Positions 48,591 to 57,617 of a stretch of 64,000 nt of DNA are shown piece after piece. Both the position numbers and the translations under genes were made by a program. The notes under the pieces were generated by a model that saw only the letters and a program-made list of their open reading frames with translations, searched no databases and had not been told where the DNA came from. Location of the stretch: positions 186,001-250,000 of the forward strand of contig JAXHMJ010000003.1 of the NCBI GenBank assembly GCA_034521575.1, given 5' to 3'. Numbering within the stretch: position 1 is the first letter of the stretch; each line of letters starts with the position of its first letter. Source of the DNA: a candidate division KSB1 bacterium (lineage in GTDB: Bacteria; Zhuqueibacterota; Zhuqueibacteria; Residuimicrobiales; Krinioviventaceae).

Positions 48591-51560
48591 ATGAAATTGA
48601 AACTAACTTGTCTTTTAATCTTGACTGGAATCCTGCTGTCCGGTTTTGCCGCGATAGCGGATACCAGCGAATTCTTTGATCAGGTGAACTACAAAGGCGC
48701 TTTTGGTTCATCCATCTGGATGAAGGGATGGACCGCGCTGGACGAATATGATTTCCTGGTTGAAGACAAAGTATCCGCTGGTCAGGTTACAGTAACGGAT
48801 GAAAGCATTAATGCCGGTGATGTTGTGTACTGGACCGCTGATAATACTTATGTATTAGACGGTCTGGTTTATGTTGAAGCCGGCGCTGTTTTGAATATTG
48901 AAGCCGGAACGGTGATCAAAGCCAAAGTCGGTAGTAGTGAAAATGCCAGCGCACTGATTATTTCAAAAGGCGCAAAAATCTTTGCTGAAGGTACGGCTGC
49001 AAAACCGATTATTTTCACAGCTGAAAGCGATGATGTTACAGATCCCTATGATGTGACACCTGATGTCCGCGGACAATGGGGTGGTTTGATTATTCTGGGT
49101 CATGCTATAATCAATGAAGCCGGTGGTGTCGATTATGTTGAAGGTATCGCTGAAGAATCCGAACGGACACAGTTCGGTGGTAATGACGATGACGACAATT
49201 CCGGTGTACTGCGCTACGTATCAATCCGGCACGGCGGTACCGAACTGGCTCCCGGTGATGAAATCAATGGTTTGACTCTGGGCGCTGTCGGTCGTGGAAC
49301 CACAATCGAATACGTTGAAGTGTTTGCCAACAAAGACGATGGTTTTGAGTGGTTTGGCGGTACCGTGAACTGTAAACATCTCATCGCTGCCTATTGCGGT
49401 GATGACGGTTTTGATCATGATGAAGGGTTGCGCAATAAAATGCAGTTTCTGTTCACCCTGCAGGATTCCGCCGCTGCCGGGCGTTCCGGTGAACATGACG
49501 GCGGTCACGATCCTGAAGACGGCGAACCGTTTGCTTATCCGGTTATTTACAACGCAACTTATGTTGGCCCGGGAATGGAATCTTCCCAGACCGATGTTGC
49601 TTTGAAACTGCGTGATAACTGGGGCGGTGAGTATGTCAACTCTATTTTCGGAGATCGTTCCGGCAAAGCTCTGGATATTGAACAGACAGATAATTACGCG
49701 CAGGACAGCAAAAAGCGTCTGGATGATGGAGAAATTGTCATCAAAAACAACCTGTGGTTCAATTTTGCTCCGGGAATGACCGCCGATTCTCTTGGTGTGA
49801 ATCCCTGGGATGTAGCGGTTTTTGAAAATGACGCGAATATGAATGAACTGCTGGATGCAAGTCCCCTGGCAAGTATCAGCCGTGACCAGGACAATGGCTT
49901 GGATCCGCGTCCGGTTCAGGACGGCCCGGCTTATCAGAATCTTGCTGAAATCCCGCAGGATGATTTCTTTGAACAAGTGAATTACAAAGGCGCATTCGGT
50001 TCAACCAACTGGATGAAAGGATGGACCGCGCTGGATGAGTATGATATGCTCGTAGAAGATAAAGTTGCCGCCAATCAAGTAACCGTAACAGACGAAAGCA
50101 TTAACGCTGGTGATATGGTGTACTGGACGGCTGACAATACGTATGTATTGGACGGTCTGGTTTACGTTGAATCCGGCGCTATGTTAAATATTGAAGCCGG
50201 TACAATCGTAAAAGCCAGGTCCGGCAGCAGTGAGAATACCAGCGCATTGATCGTCTCCAAAGGCGGAAAGATCTATGCCGAAGGTACCGGTGTGAATCCC
50301 ATTATTTTCACCGCTGAAAGCGATGATGTGACTGATCCTTACGACGTGACACCTGATGTGCGCGGGCAGTGGGGCGGTTTAATCGTTCTGGGTCATGCTG
50401 TCATCAACGAAGCCGGCGGCATTGACTATGTTGAAGGTATTGCCGAAGAATCCGATCGGACTCAGTTCGGTGGGAATGATGATCATGATAATTCAGGTGT
50501 GCTGCGCTATGTCTCTATTCGTCACGCGGGAACCGAGCTGGCTCCCGGTGATGAAATCAACGGCCTGACCCTGGGCGCTGTGGGTAATGGCACCACCATT
50601 GATCATATCGAAGTTTTCGCCAATAAAGACGACGGTTTTGAATGGTTCGGCGGTAATGTCAATTGTAAATACCTGATCGCTGCGTACTGCGGTGATGACG
50701 GTTTTGATCATGATGAAGGTATCCGCAGCAAAATGCAGTTCCTGTTCACACTGCAGGATTCCGCCGCTGCCGGGCGTGCCGGTGAGCATGACGGCGGTCA
50801 TGATCCTGAAGACGGCGAACCCTTTGCTTATCCGGTGATTTACAATGCCAGCTATTTTGGTCCGGGCATGGAATCTTCCCAGACTGATGTTGCTTTGAAG
50901 CTGCGCGATAACTGGGGCGGTGAGTACAAAAACTCGATCTTTGGAGATCGTTCCGGTAAAGCCCTGGACATTGAACAGACAGATAATTACGAACAAGACA
51001 GCAAGAAACGCCTGGATGACGGACAGATTGTAATCATGAACAACCTGTGGTTCAATTTTGCACCGGGAATGACAGCCGATTCTCTCGGTGTGAATCCCTG
51101 GGATGTGGCTGTATTTGACGATGCTTCCAACATGAATGAACTATTGACCACCACCCCGGTTGTCAGCATCAGCCGTGATCAGGACAAGGGTCTGGACCCG
51201 CGTCCGGTACAGGATGGACCGGCTTATCAGAACCTGGCCGGCTATCCGATGATGGAAACTGGTGTTGAGGTGGTGAATCGCAGTGAAACCCTGCCGGTCG
51301 AAAATCAGCTGGTGCAGAACTATCCCAACCCGTTCAACCCGGTTACAACGATCCAGTATGATCTGAATGCTGCATCTCGGGTTAAACTGACCGTTTTCAA
51401 TACACGGGGTCAGCAGGTTGCTGAACTGGTGAACCACCTGCAGCAGGCCGGTTCTTATACGGTGACCTGGAATGCCTCTGATATGCCCTCCGGTGTTTAT
51501 CTGTACACACTGGAAACAGGCAGCCGGATCATAACCCGAAAAATGATGCTCATTAAATAA
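48591..51560 (+). CDS. Secreted tandem-duplicated parallel beta-helix protein with Por sorting domain
   Basis: A signal peptide (LTCLLILTGILLSGFAAIA) precedes two ~430-residue units (about residues 28-455 and 457-885) that are nearly identical in protein and DNA. Each starts FFxQVNYKGAFGSxxWMKGW and runs through NTYVLDGLVYVE, ALIxSKGxKIxAEGT, RGQWGGLIxLGHA, FGGNDD, LRYVSIRHxGTELAPGDEI and NKDDGFEWFGG, which look like rungs of a right-handed beta-helix rich in Asp/Gly. The C-terminal ~90 residues are a sorting domain (NYPNPFNPVTTIQYDL ... GVYLYTLETG ... MMLIK), so the protein is exported and probably surface-attached. GAGG precedes the ATG. It follows the TonB receptor by 48 bp, likely one operon. 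Function unknown. Confidence 0.82.
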   Translation: MKLKLTCLLILTGILLSGFAAIADTSEFFDQVNYKGAFGSSIWMKGWTALDEYDFLVEDKVSAGQVTVTDESINAGDVVYWTADNTYVLDGLVYVEAGAVLNIEAGTVIKAKVGSSENASALIISKGAKIFAEGTAAKPIIFTAESDDVTDPYDVTPDVRGQWGGLIILGHAIINEAGGVDYVEGIAEESERTQFGGNDDDDNSGVLRYVSIRHGGTELAPGDEINGLTLGAVGRGTTIEYVEVFANKDDGFEWFGGTVNCKHLIAAYCGDDGFDHDEGLRNKMQFLFTLQDSAAAGRSGEHDGGHDPEDGEPFAYPVIYNATYVGPGMESSQTDVALKLRDNWGGEYVNSIFGDRSGKALDIEQTDNYAQDSKKRLDDGEIVIKNNLWFNFAPGMTADSLGVNPWDVAVFENDANMNELLDASPLASISRDQDNGLDPRPVQDGPAYQNLAEIPQDDFFEQVNYKGAFGSTNWMKGWTALDEYDMLVEDKVAANQVTVTDESINAGDMVYWTADNTYVLDGLVYVESGAMLNIEAGTIVKARSGSSENTSALIVSKGGKIYAEGTGVNPIIFTAESDDVTDPYDVTPDVRGQWGGLIVLGHAVINEAGGIDYVEGIAEESDRTQFGGNDDHDNSGVLRYVSIRHAGTELAPGDEINGLTLGAVGNGTTIDHIEVFANKDDGFEWFGGNVNCKYLIAAYCGDDGFDHDEGIRSKMQFLFTLQDSAAAGRAGEHDGGHDPEDGEPFAYPVIYNASYFGPGMESSQTDVALKLRDNWGGEYKNSIFGDRSGKALDIEQTDNYEQDSKKRLDDGQIVIMNNLWFNFAPGMTADSLGVNPWDVAVFDDASNMNELLTTTPVVSISRDQDKGLDPRPVQDGPAYQNLAGYPMMETGVEVVNRSETLPVENQLVQNYPNPFNPVTTIQYDLNAASRVKLTVFNTRGQQVAELVNHLQQAGSYTVTWNASDMPSGVYLYTLETGSRIITRKMMLIK

Positions 51561-51577
51561 ACGATTGCGATACACCC

Positions 51578-51681
51578 CGCCTGGTGCTTTGCACTGGGCG
51601 GAACTATATTTCCGCCAGGCCCTGCAAATGTTCAGGTTAAGGTTTCTGCTAAAACCACCTCGTATTCGCAGGGCCTTTTTT
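51578..51681 (+). terminator. Structured 3' end of the beta-helix gene
   Basis: A long-range stem AGGCCCTGC (51617-51625) / GCAGGGCCT (51668-51676) is followed by a T6 tract. Two smaller hairpins lie before it (CGCC..GTGC / GCAC..GGCG at 51578-51600 and GGCGGAA / TTTCCGCC around 51597-51616). Confidence 0.65.
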
Positions 51682-51786
51682 GTATACACATTGTAAAAAG
51701 AAAAAGTTTTCCGGAAAGGCAGGAATTGTACTTTTGTATGAATTATCGTTCTTGTTAATTTAGCTGTTTAAGACACATTTTTCAGT

Positions 51787-53004
51787 TTACCAAAAGTTTG
51801 ATGTTTTTTCAATTTCTCCCGAATACAGTATTTCAGAATTAAAAGCCGTCCTTGAAAAACCGGAGACTTTGAGAAGGACATCAAAATAAAGGGGAAAAGA
51901 ATTGCCGTCAAAAGACCGCGCGATATCAGTGAGAGATTCAATCGTTGTGAATGCATTGGATGCACCGGCCATGCCGGTCTCGAAAAAGCTGATAAACAGG
52001 ATCAGTGTATTTTGATTGGGCCCGGGTATTTTTCTGATCAGACAATAGTCAATATGCTCTTCATCCGGTTCTCCGTTTAGATTCAGGGTTTGCAGCGAGT
52101 CACCCAGAGAAAGGGTCACATGAGTCGAGCTTGTCTGCCCCAACTCATAGTTGACCAGAATGTCTTTAAGCGCCTGTTCCAGTATGTACAGGTTCCGAAA
52201 CGTGCCAAAGAAGATGATATCATTGGTCAGTATGTCTGAAGTTTTCAAGTTTGACGAGTTTTGGAACATGATGTTGGATTTAAAAGAGAAAAACGGCAGA
52301 ATGTTGTCCAGAGGCAGGATACTGATCATCGGCACAAACGAATAATTGGTTTGGCCCTGGTAGCGGTTTTGCAGTTCCGGATGTTCAGAAATATAGTGTT
52401 CAAAATCATAGCCGTTATTAATACTGTGTTTACGCAGGATTGTACTGTCGTTCTTTGTGACAAAAAAGAAATCGTCTCCCAAAACCATAAAGAGTGGTGA
52501 ATCTGATTGGGTAAAATCCGACCATACCGGATGATTCAGCAGGCGCATATGATCTTTGCCGACTGATTGCCGCAATTGTCTGAAATGTATTTCCAATACA
52601 ATGATGGACAACGCAAGTACTGTTATAACCCCATAGAGGATGTAATGAGATTTCAGTACGCTTTTTATTTTCACTCCTTTTGAAGCCGGGATAAACAATA
52701 CATTGTGGTGACCTTTGGGAATGGTCAACCTGATCTTTTCTTTACTCCCCTCGGTTCGATAATACCGGTCCAGTTTTTTTCGCAGATTGCTGATATAAAC
52801 GCGAACAGTTGAATCTTCCGCAGGATTAAAGTCAGGGGATTTGCCGAAAATTTCAACAGCGATATTGTATTCTTTGGGGGGTTCATCGGTTAATGATGCT
52901 TCAACCAAAGCGGTCAGCAATCGTTTATAGGTATTGGAGCCGCAAAACTCTGAACTTTCCAAAAGCCGATTTAATGCCTGTTTTTTATCGTTTATAGAGA
53001 TCAT
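51787..53004 (-). CDS. Membrane-anchored winged-helix regulator (ToxR-like architecture), paralogue 2
   Basis: The layout equals paralogue 1 at 36986-38203, with the same length (405). The winged helix has LLTALVEASLTDE, IAVEIFGKSPDFNPAEDSTVRVYISNLRKKLDRYY and LTIPKGHHNVLF; a membrane helix follows (YGVITVLALSIIVLEI). The outer domain has MVLGDDFFFV, DIIFFGTFRNLYIL, HIDYCLIRKIPGPNQNTLIL and KVSGFSRTAFNSEILY. Cys appears where paralogue 1 has Gly in HIDY(C/G). It is divergent from the sulfatase-GH94 cluster and so is its likely regulator. The DNA-binding family is clear; ligand and mechanism are not. Confidence 0.75.
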   Translation of the reverse strand: MISINDKKQALNRLLESSEFCGSNTYKRLLTALVEASLTDEPPKEYNIAVEIFGKSPDFNPAEDSTVRVYISNLRKKLDRYYRTEGSKEKIRLTIPKGHHNVLFIPASKGVKIKSVLKSHYILYGVITVLALSIIVLEIHFRQLRQSVGKDHMRLLNHPVWSDFTQSDSPLFMVLGDDFFFVTKNDSTILRKHSINNGYDFEHYISEHPELQNRYQGQTNYSFVPMISILPLDNILPFFSFKSNIMFQNSSNLKTSDILTNDIIFFGTFRNLYILEQALKDILVNYELGQTSSTHVTLSLGDSLQTLNLNGEPDEEHIDYCLIRKIPGPNQNTLILFISFFETGMAGASNAFTTIESLTDIARSFDGNSFPLYFDVLLKVSGFSRTAFNSEILYSGEIEKTSNFW

Positions 53005-53072
53005 AACTATCCCGGGTTGTATGGACTGCCAGATTTGAGTCGGGTTTTAATGGTAATATAGCATCACAAATG

Positions 53073-53114
53073 GTAATTTACAGTAAATTACAGTTAAAAT
53101 ATACAGTAAATTAC
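53073..53114. promoter_or_regulatory. Candidate operator: dyad GTAATTTAC-A-GTAAATTAC plus direct repeat
   Basis: A perfect 9-bp inverted repeat around one base (53073-53091) overlaps the first of two identical 13-mers TACAGTAAATTAC (53079-53091 and 53102-53114, 23 bp apart). It lies 69 bp before the regulator start and ~375 bp before the sulfatase start. The rest of the 484-bp gap (53005-53488) is A/T-rich and shows no gene. Confidence 0.55.
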
Positions 53115-53488
53115 TTGAAAAAGTCAATCCTTTTTATGTATTATAAAATATTTAAATACATTGTCTGTCAGCTCAATATGTGCTCCCTTTTTATTCGGCG
53201 TATTCATTCCGGATTAATAGACAGTCGTTTTAGGCGTTTCCACTTTTCCGGGCACTGCTTTTTAGTATTTAAGGCTGATTTAAATGTTTCCGAGATTTAA
53301 ATTGTTTAATATGCATCTAAATCGATATTTTTGCAAGGAAATGGACTTTATTTTTCTTATTATTACAGACCTAATTATTTGATGTGGTTAATCTTTTTGT
53401 GTAAATATGCATCGATCTTTAATGGTTTCTGTTCCGTTGGTTATAAACTGTTATGTACTATTACAGGTCGCATAGAGAAAAGACTCGA

Positions 53489-55117
53489 ATGAAAACCCGA
53501 CGTGAATTTATCCGGACTGCCGGCATGATGATTCCCCTGACAGGTCTCAGCCTGTTATCCTGTGAGCGTTTCTCCAAATTACCCAATATTCTCCTGATCA
53601 TGGCTGATGATTTGGGCTATTCTGATCCGGGCTGTTATGGGAGTTTTATTGATACGCCCCACCTTGATAATCTGGCGAAAAACGGCATTCGTTTTACACA
53701 ATTTTATAACACATCCCGGGGCTGTCCCACGCGAGCCAGTTTGTTCACCGGATTTTATGCGCACCAAACGGGACTGGGGTGGATGCCGGCCGCCGATTTG
53801 GGTCATCCCGGATATACCGGACGATTGAACGACAAGAAGACATTGGCGGAAATGCTGAAACAGGCTGGATATTCTACTTTTATGTCCGGCAAATGGCATC
53901 TCTGTTCTGAAGACAATGCACACGCAGACGGGGATATGAAGAATTGGCCGATGCAGCGCGGATTTGAGCGCTTTTTCGGCACACTGGGCGGGGGAGGCAG
54001 CTACTTTGATCCGCCCTCACTCATGTGGCACAACTCACGCGCCCGGATCAACCGCAATTTTTATTTCACGGATTCCATAAGCGATGCCGCCCGCCTTTTC
54101 CTCGGTGAGCATTTTGAAAAAAATGCCAATCCGTTTTTCATGGTCGTGGCCTATACCGCTCCGCACTGGCCGCTGCACGCGAAAAAAGCAGATATTCAAA
54201 AATACAGGGGGCGATTCCTGCAGGGATGGGATAGACTGCGGGAATCTCGCTATAAAAAGATGCTTGATCAAGATATCCTATCGCAAGACTGTACATTTTT
54301 ACCGGGAATCCAAAACTGGAAAGATCTGAGTGATCAGGAAAAAGATGATATGGATAAAAGAATGTCTGTCTATGCCGCTCAAATTGATTGCATGGATCAA
54401 GGCATTGGACGGATTCTGGATACCTTGAGAGAGCATAGCGCCCTGGATAATACTCTGATATTGTTTACTTGCGACAACGGCGCAAGCGATGAACAAATCT
54501 CACGCCGATCAGATCGCACGGACCTGATCGGCACCCGGATCAGTTTTGAGAGCTATGGCAAATCCTGGGCTCATTGCAGCAATACACCCTTCCGCGGCTA
54601 TAAAGGACAAACTTACGAAGGCGGTATTGCCGCTCCGCTGATTGCTCACTGGCCTGAACAAATCGGGGATCCCGGGCGGATCTGCCGTCAAATCGCACAC
54701 GTCATTGATATTGTTCCGACCTGTCTGCAGGCAGCCGGTATGGCTGATTTGATTTTTGGCAACAAGGCCGGATATTTACAGGGGATATCCGTTCTACCCT
54801 GGATTCAGGAAACCACTGCACCCACATCCCGGACATTGTTCTGGGAACATCGCGCCAACCGGGCTGTACGTGACGGTGATTGGAAACTGATTTCGCACGC
54901 ACAAACTGATCCGCCGTACACCGGGGAATGGGAACTTTACAATATGAGAACAGACAGGTGCGAAACACAAAATATTGCGGCTGAATATCCGCAGATGGTA
55001 CAATCCTTGTCTGAAAAATGGCAAGCTTGGGCGGAAAAAAATAATGTCCTGCCTCTTGATGGCCGCCCGGAATCTGAAAAAATTGCGAATCCTATGGAAA
55101 ATATTTCTAAACCCTAG
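53489..55117 (+). CDS. Arylsulfatase-like S1 protein lacking the formylglycine Cys
   Basis: The ATG at 53489 gives a twin-arginine-like signal ([19 protein letters not shown]). The fold is complete: [18 protein letters not shown] with the calcium Asp pair, [25 protein letters not shown], and a large C-terminal region. The catalytic motif, normally C/S-x-P-x-R, reads G-C-P-T-R in [13 protein letters not shown]: Gly78 sits where the modified Cys belongs and the Cys is one place late. Related enzymes usually read CCPTR, so one base change (TGC to GGC, 53720-53722) would explain it. Either this copy has lost sulfatase activity, binds only, or the base is wrong. It starts the GH94 cluster. Confidence 0.85.
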   Translation: MKTRREFIRTAGMMIPLTGLSLLSCERFSKLPNILLIMADDLGYSDPGCYGSFIDTPHLDNLAKNGIRFTQFYNTSRGCPTRASLFTGFYAHQTGLGWMPAADLGHPGYTGRLNDKKTLAEMLKQAGYSTFMSGKWHLCSEDNAHADGDMKNWPMQRGFERFFGTLGGGGSYFDPPSLMWHNSRARINRNFYFTDSISDAARLFLGEHFEKNANPFFMVVAYTAPHWPLHAKKADIQKYRGRFLQGWDRLRESRYKKMLDQDILSQDCTFLPGIQNWKDLSDQEKDDMDKRMSVYAAQIDCMDQGIGRILDTLREHSALDNTLILFTCDNGASDEQISRRSDRTDLIGTRISFESYGKSWAHCSNTPFRGYKGQTYEGGIAAPLIAHWPEQIGDPGRICRQIAHVIDIVPTCLQAAGMADLIFGNKAGYLQGISVLPWIQETTAPTSRTLFWEHRANRAVRDGDWKLISHAQTDPPYTGEWELYNMRTDRCETQNIAAEYPQMVQSLSEKWQAWAEKNNVLPLDGRPESEKIANPMENISKP

Positions 55118-55136
55118 TACAGGAGACAAAAAAAAG

Positions 55137-57572
55137 ATGAAATTTGGTTATTTTGATGACAACAAGAAGGAATATGTGATTACCAACCCCCGCACTCCCT
55201 ACCCCTGGATCAATTATCTGGGAAGCCAGGACTTTTTTTCTCTCATCTCGAATACAGCCGGTGGTTACAGCTTTTATAAAGATGCACGATTTCGCAGACT
55301 CTCCCGATACCGTTACAATAATATTCCTCTCGACACCAACGGGCGCTATTTTTACATCAATGACGCCGGCACGGTTTGGAATCCGGGTTGGCAGCCTGTA
55401 CAAACCGAACTGGATGACTATTCCTGTCGGCACGGACTTGGATATTCTGTCATTCGCGGTGTAAAAAACGGCCTGAGCGCCGAGGTTTTATTTTTTGTCC
55501 CCGTGAATGATAATGCCGAAGTGCAAAAAGTGGTTGTTAAAAACGAAACACAACAACGCAAGTCATTCAAATTGTACTCGTTTATAGAGTGGAATCTGTG
55601 GAATGCCCTGGACGATATGACTAATTTTCAGCGGAATTACAACACCGGTGAGGTTGAAATTGACGGCTCTATGATCCTTCACAAGACAGAATACCGCGAG
55701 CGTCGCAATCATTTTGCGTTTTATTCGGTGAACCAGCCTGTTGCCGGATACGACACGGACCGTGAAACATTCGCCGGTCTTTATAACGGTCTGGATCGTC
55801 CGGATACGGTTTTGAACAATAAACCCGGCAATTCTGTGGCCCATGGATGGTCACCGGTTGCCTCCCATTGCCTTGAAATCAATCTGGAGCCGGGAGAAGC
55901 ACAGACTTTTGTGTTTGTACTCGGTTATATTGAAAATGAACCGGATGATAAATGGGATGCTTCGGGTGCCTTGAATCGAAAAAAAGCCAAACAGCTGGTC
56001 AACGCTTTTGATACTGCCGATAAAGTGGATGCTCAATTAAAAGAGTTGAACCGATACTGGGATGATCTGCTGTCCGCGATTCAGGTTCAAAGTCATGATA
56101 AAAATCTCGACCGTATGGTAAATATCTGGAACCAATATCAATGCATGGTTACCTTTAACATGTCGCGCAGCGCGTCCTATTTTGAGAGCGGAATTGGAAG
56201 AGGAATGGGGTTCCGGGATTCCAATCAGGATTTGATCGGCTTTGTACATCAGGTGCCGGAGCGGGCGCGTCAACGCATTCTGGATATTGCAGCCACGCAA
56301 ATGCAGGACGGCAGCGCTTATCATCAATATCAGCCGTTGACCAAAAAAGGCAATGATGCTGTGGGCAGCAATTTCAATGATGATCCCATGTGGCTGGTCC
56401 TGGCGGTGTCCGCTTATATCAAAGAAACCGGAAAAATGGATATACTGGATGAGGATGTCATGTTCGATAATGATCCTGACAATACAGCCTCTTTGTTCGA
56501 ACATTTGTCCCGTTCCTTTTACCATGTTGTTCACAATAGAGGTCCGCACGGCCTTCCGCTCATCGGCCGCGCCGACTGGAATGATTGTCTGAATCTGAAT
56601 TGTTTTTCGAATGACCCGGACGAGTCCTTTCAAACCACTGAAAACAAAGAGGGTGGAAAGGCCGAATCCGTGTTTATCGCAGCCATGTTTGTAATTTACG
56701 GCAAAGAGTACGTTGAACTGTGCCGGCGTTTGAATAAAGAAAAAGAAGCGGATGAGGCTCTGTCGCATATTGAGGAAATGATTAGTGTGATCAACAAAGC
56801 CGGGTGGGACGGTGACTGGTTTGTTCGCGCCTATGATCACAATGGCGACAAGGTCGGCGGACAAGAATGCAAAGAGGGACGGATTTTTATCGAAACCCAG
56901 GGTTTTTGCACCATGGCGGATATTGGTGTGCAAGACGGCCGCGCTCAACAGGCGCTTGATGCGGTCAGGGAGCATTTGGACTGCAAATACGGTATTGTGC
57001 TGCACAATCCGCCTTTTACCCGCTATTATCTGAACCTGGGCGAAATTTCCACTTATCCGCCGGGATATAAAGAAAACGCAGGCATCTTTTGTCACAATAA
57101 CCCCTGGATCATGATCGGGGAAACACGAATCGGCCGCGGCAGCCGGGCGTTTGAGTATTATCGAAAAATTGCACCCTCTTATCTGGAAGAGATCAGCGAC
57201 CTGCATCGGACCGAACCCTATGTATACGCGCAGATGATTGCCGGCAAGGATGCGGTCAAACCGGGTGAAGCTAAAAATTCCTGGCTCACAGGTACGGCTG
57301 CATGGAATTTTTACGCCATCACGCAATATATTCTCGGCATTCGCGCCGATTATGACGGACTGATGATTGACCCCTGTATACCCAAAGACTGGGACGGTTT
57401 TACCTATGTACGCAAATACAGAGGTGCCGTTTATAATATCACTGTTGAGAATCCGCAGGGAGTTGAAAAAGGCGTCAAATCAATCACAGTTGACGGAAAA
57501 TCCCTGGACGGTCAATGTGTGCCGGTGGCAGCGCAGGGAGCCAATGTGAATGTGCGGGTTGAAATGGGATAA
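55137..57572 (+). CDS. GH94 cellobiose/laminaribiose-type phosphorylase
   Basis: AGGAG precedes the ATG at 55137. The protein (811 residues) is cytosolic, with no signal peptide. GH94 blocks are present: [22 protein letters not shown] at the N-terminus, the [12 protein letters not shown] substrate-binding segment (Asp361), and [12 protein letters not shown] with the acid Asp480. [11 protein letters not shown] and the conserved [11 protein letters not shown] close to the C-terminus complete the set. GH94 enzymes split a beta-linked disaccharide with phosphate, giving sugar-1-phosphate. It lies 20 bp after the sulfatase and 46 bp before a GPH symporter, which would import the disaccharide. Cellobiose is the commonest substrate but not certain here. 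Confidence 0.9.
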   Translation: MKFGYFDDNKKEYVITNPRTPYPWINYLGSQDFFSLISNTAGGYSFYKDARFRRLSRYRYNNIPLDTNGRYFYINDAGTVWNPGWQPVQTELDDYSCRHGLGYSVIRGVKNGLSAEVLFFVPVNDNAEVQKVVVKNETQQRKSFKLYSFIEWNLWNALDDMTNFQRNYNTGEVEIDGSMILHKTEYRERRNHFAFYSVNQPVAGYDTDRETFAGLYNGLDRPDTVLNNKPGNSVAHGWSPVASHCLEINLEPGEAQTFVFVLGYIENEPDDKWDASGALNRKKAKQLVNAFDTADKVDAQLKELNRYWDDLLSAIQVQSHDKNLDRMVNIWNQYQCMVTFNMSRSASYFESGIGRGMGFRDSNQDLIGFVHQVPERARQRILDIAATQMQDGSAYHQYQPLTKKGNDAVGSNFNDDPMWLVLAVSAYIKETGKMDILDEDVMFDNDPDNTASLFEHLSRSFYHVVHNRGPHGLPLIGRADWNDCLNLNCFSNDPDESFQTTENKEGGKAESVFIAAMFVIYGKEYVELCRRLNKEKEADEALSHIEEMISVINKAGWDGDWFVRAYDHNGDKVGGQECKEGRIFIETQGFCTMADIGVQDGRAQQALDAVREHLDCKYGIVLHNPPFTRYYLNLGEISTYPPGYKENAGIFCHNNPWIMIGETRIGRGSRAFEYYRKIAPSYLEEISDLHRTEPYVYAQMIAGKDAVKPGEAKNSWLTGTAAWNFYAITQYILGIRADYDGLMIDPCIPKDWDGFTYVRKYRGAVYNITVENPQGVEKGVKSITVDGKSLDGQCVPVAAQGANVNVRVEMG

Positions 57573-57617
57573 TGACAAAACGGGAGCTATCCCGCTTTTT
57601 TACAAGGAGACGGAACA

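Noticed and set aside
56037-57326. 429-codon open frame antisense to the GH94 gene
   Set aside because: It has no ribosome site, no recognisable domain, and lies wholly opposite a gene with intact catalytic motifs; it is a by-product of the sense codons.
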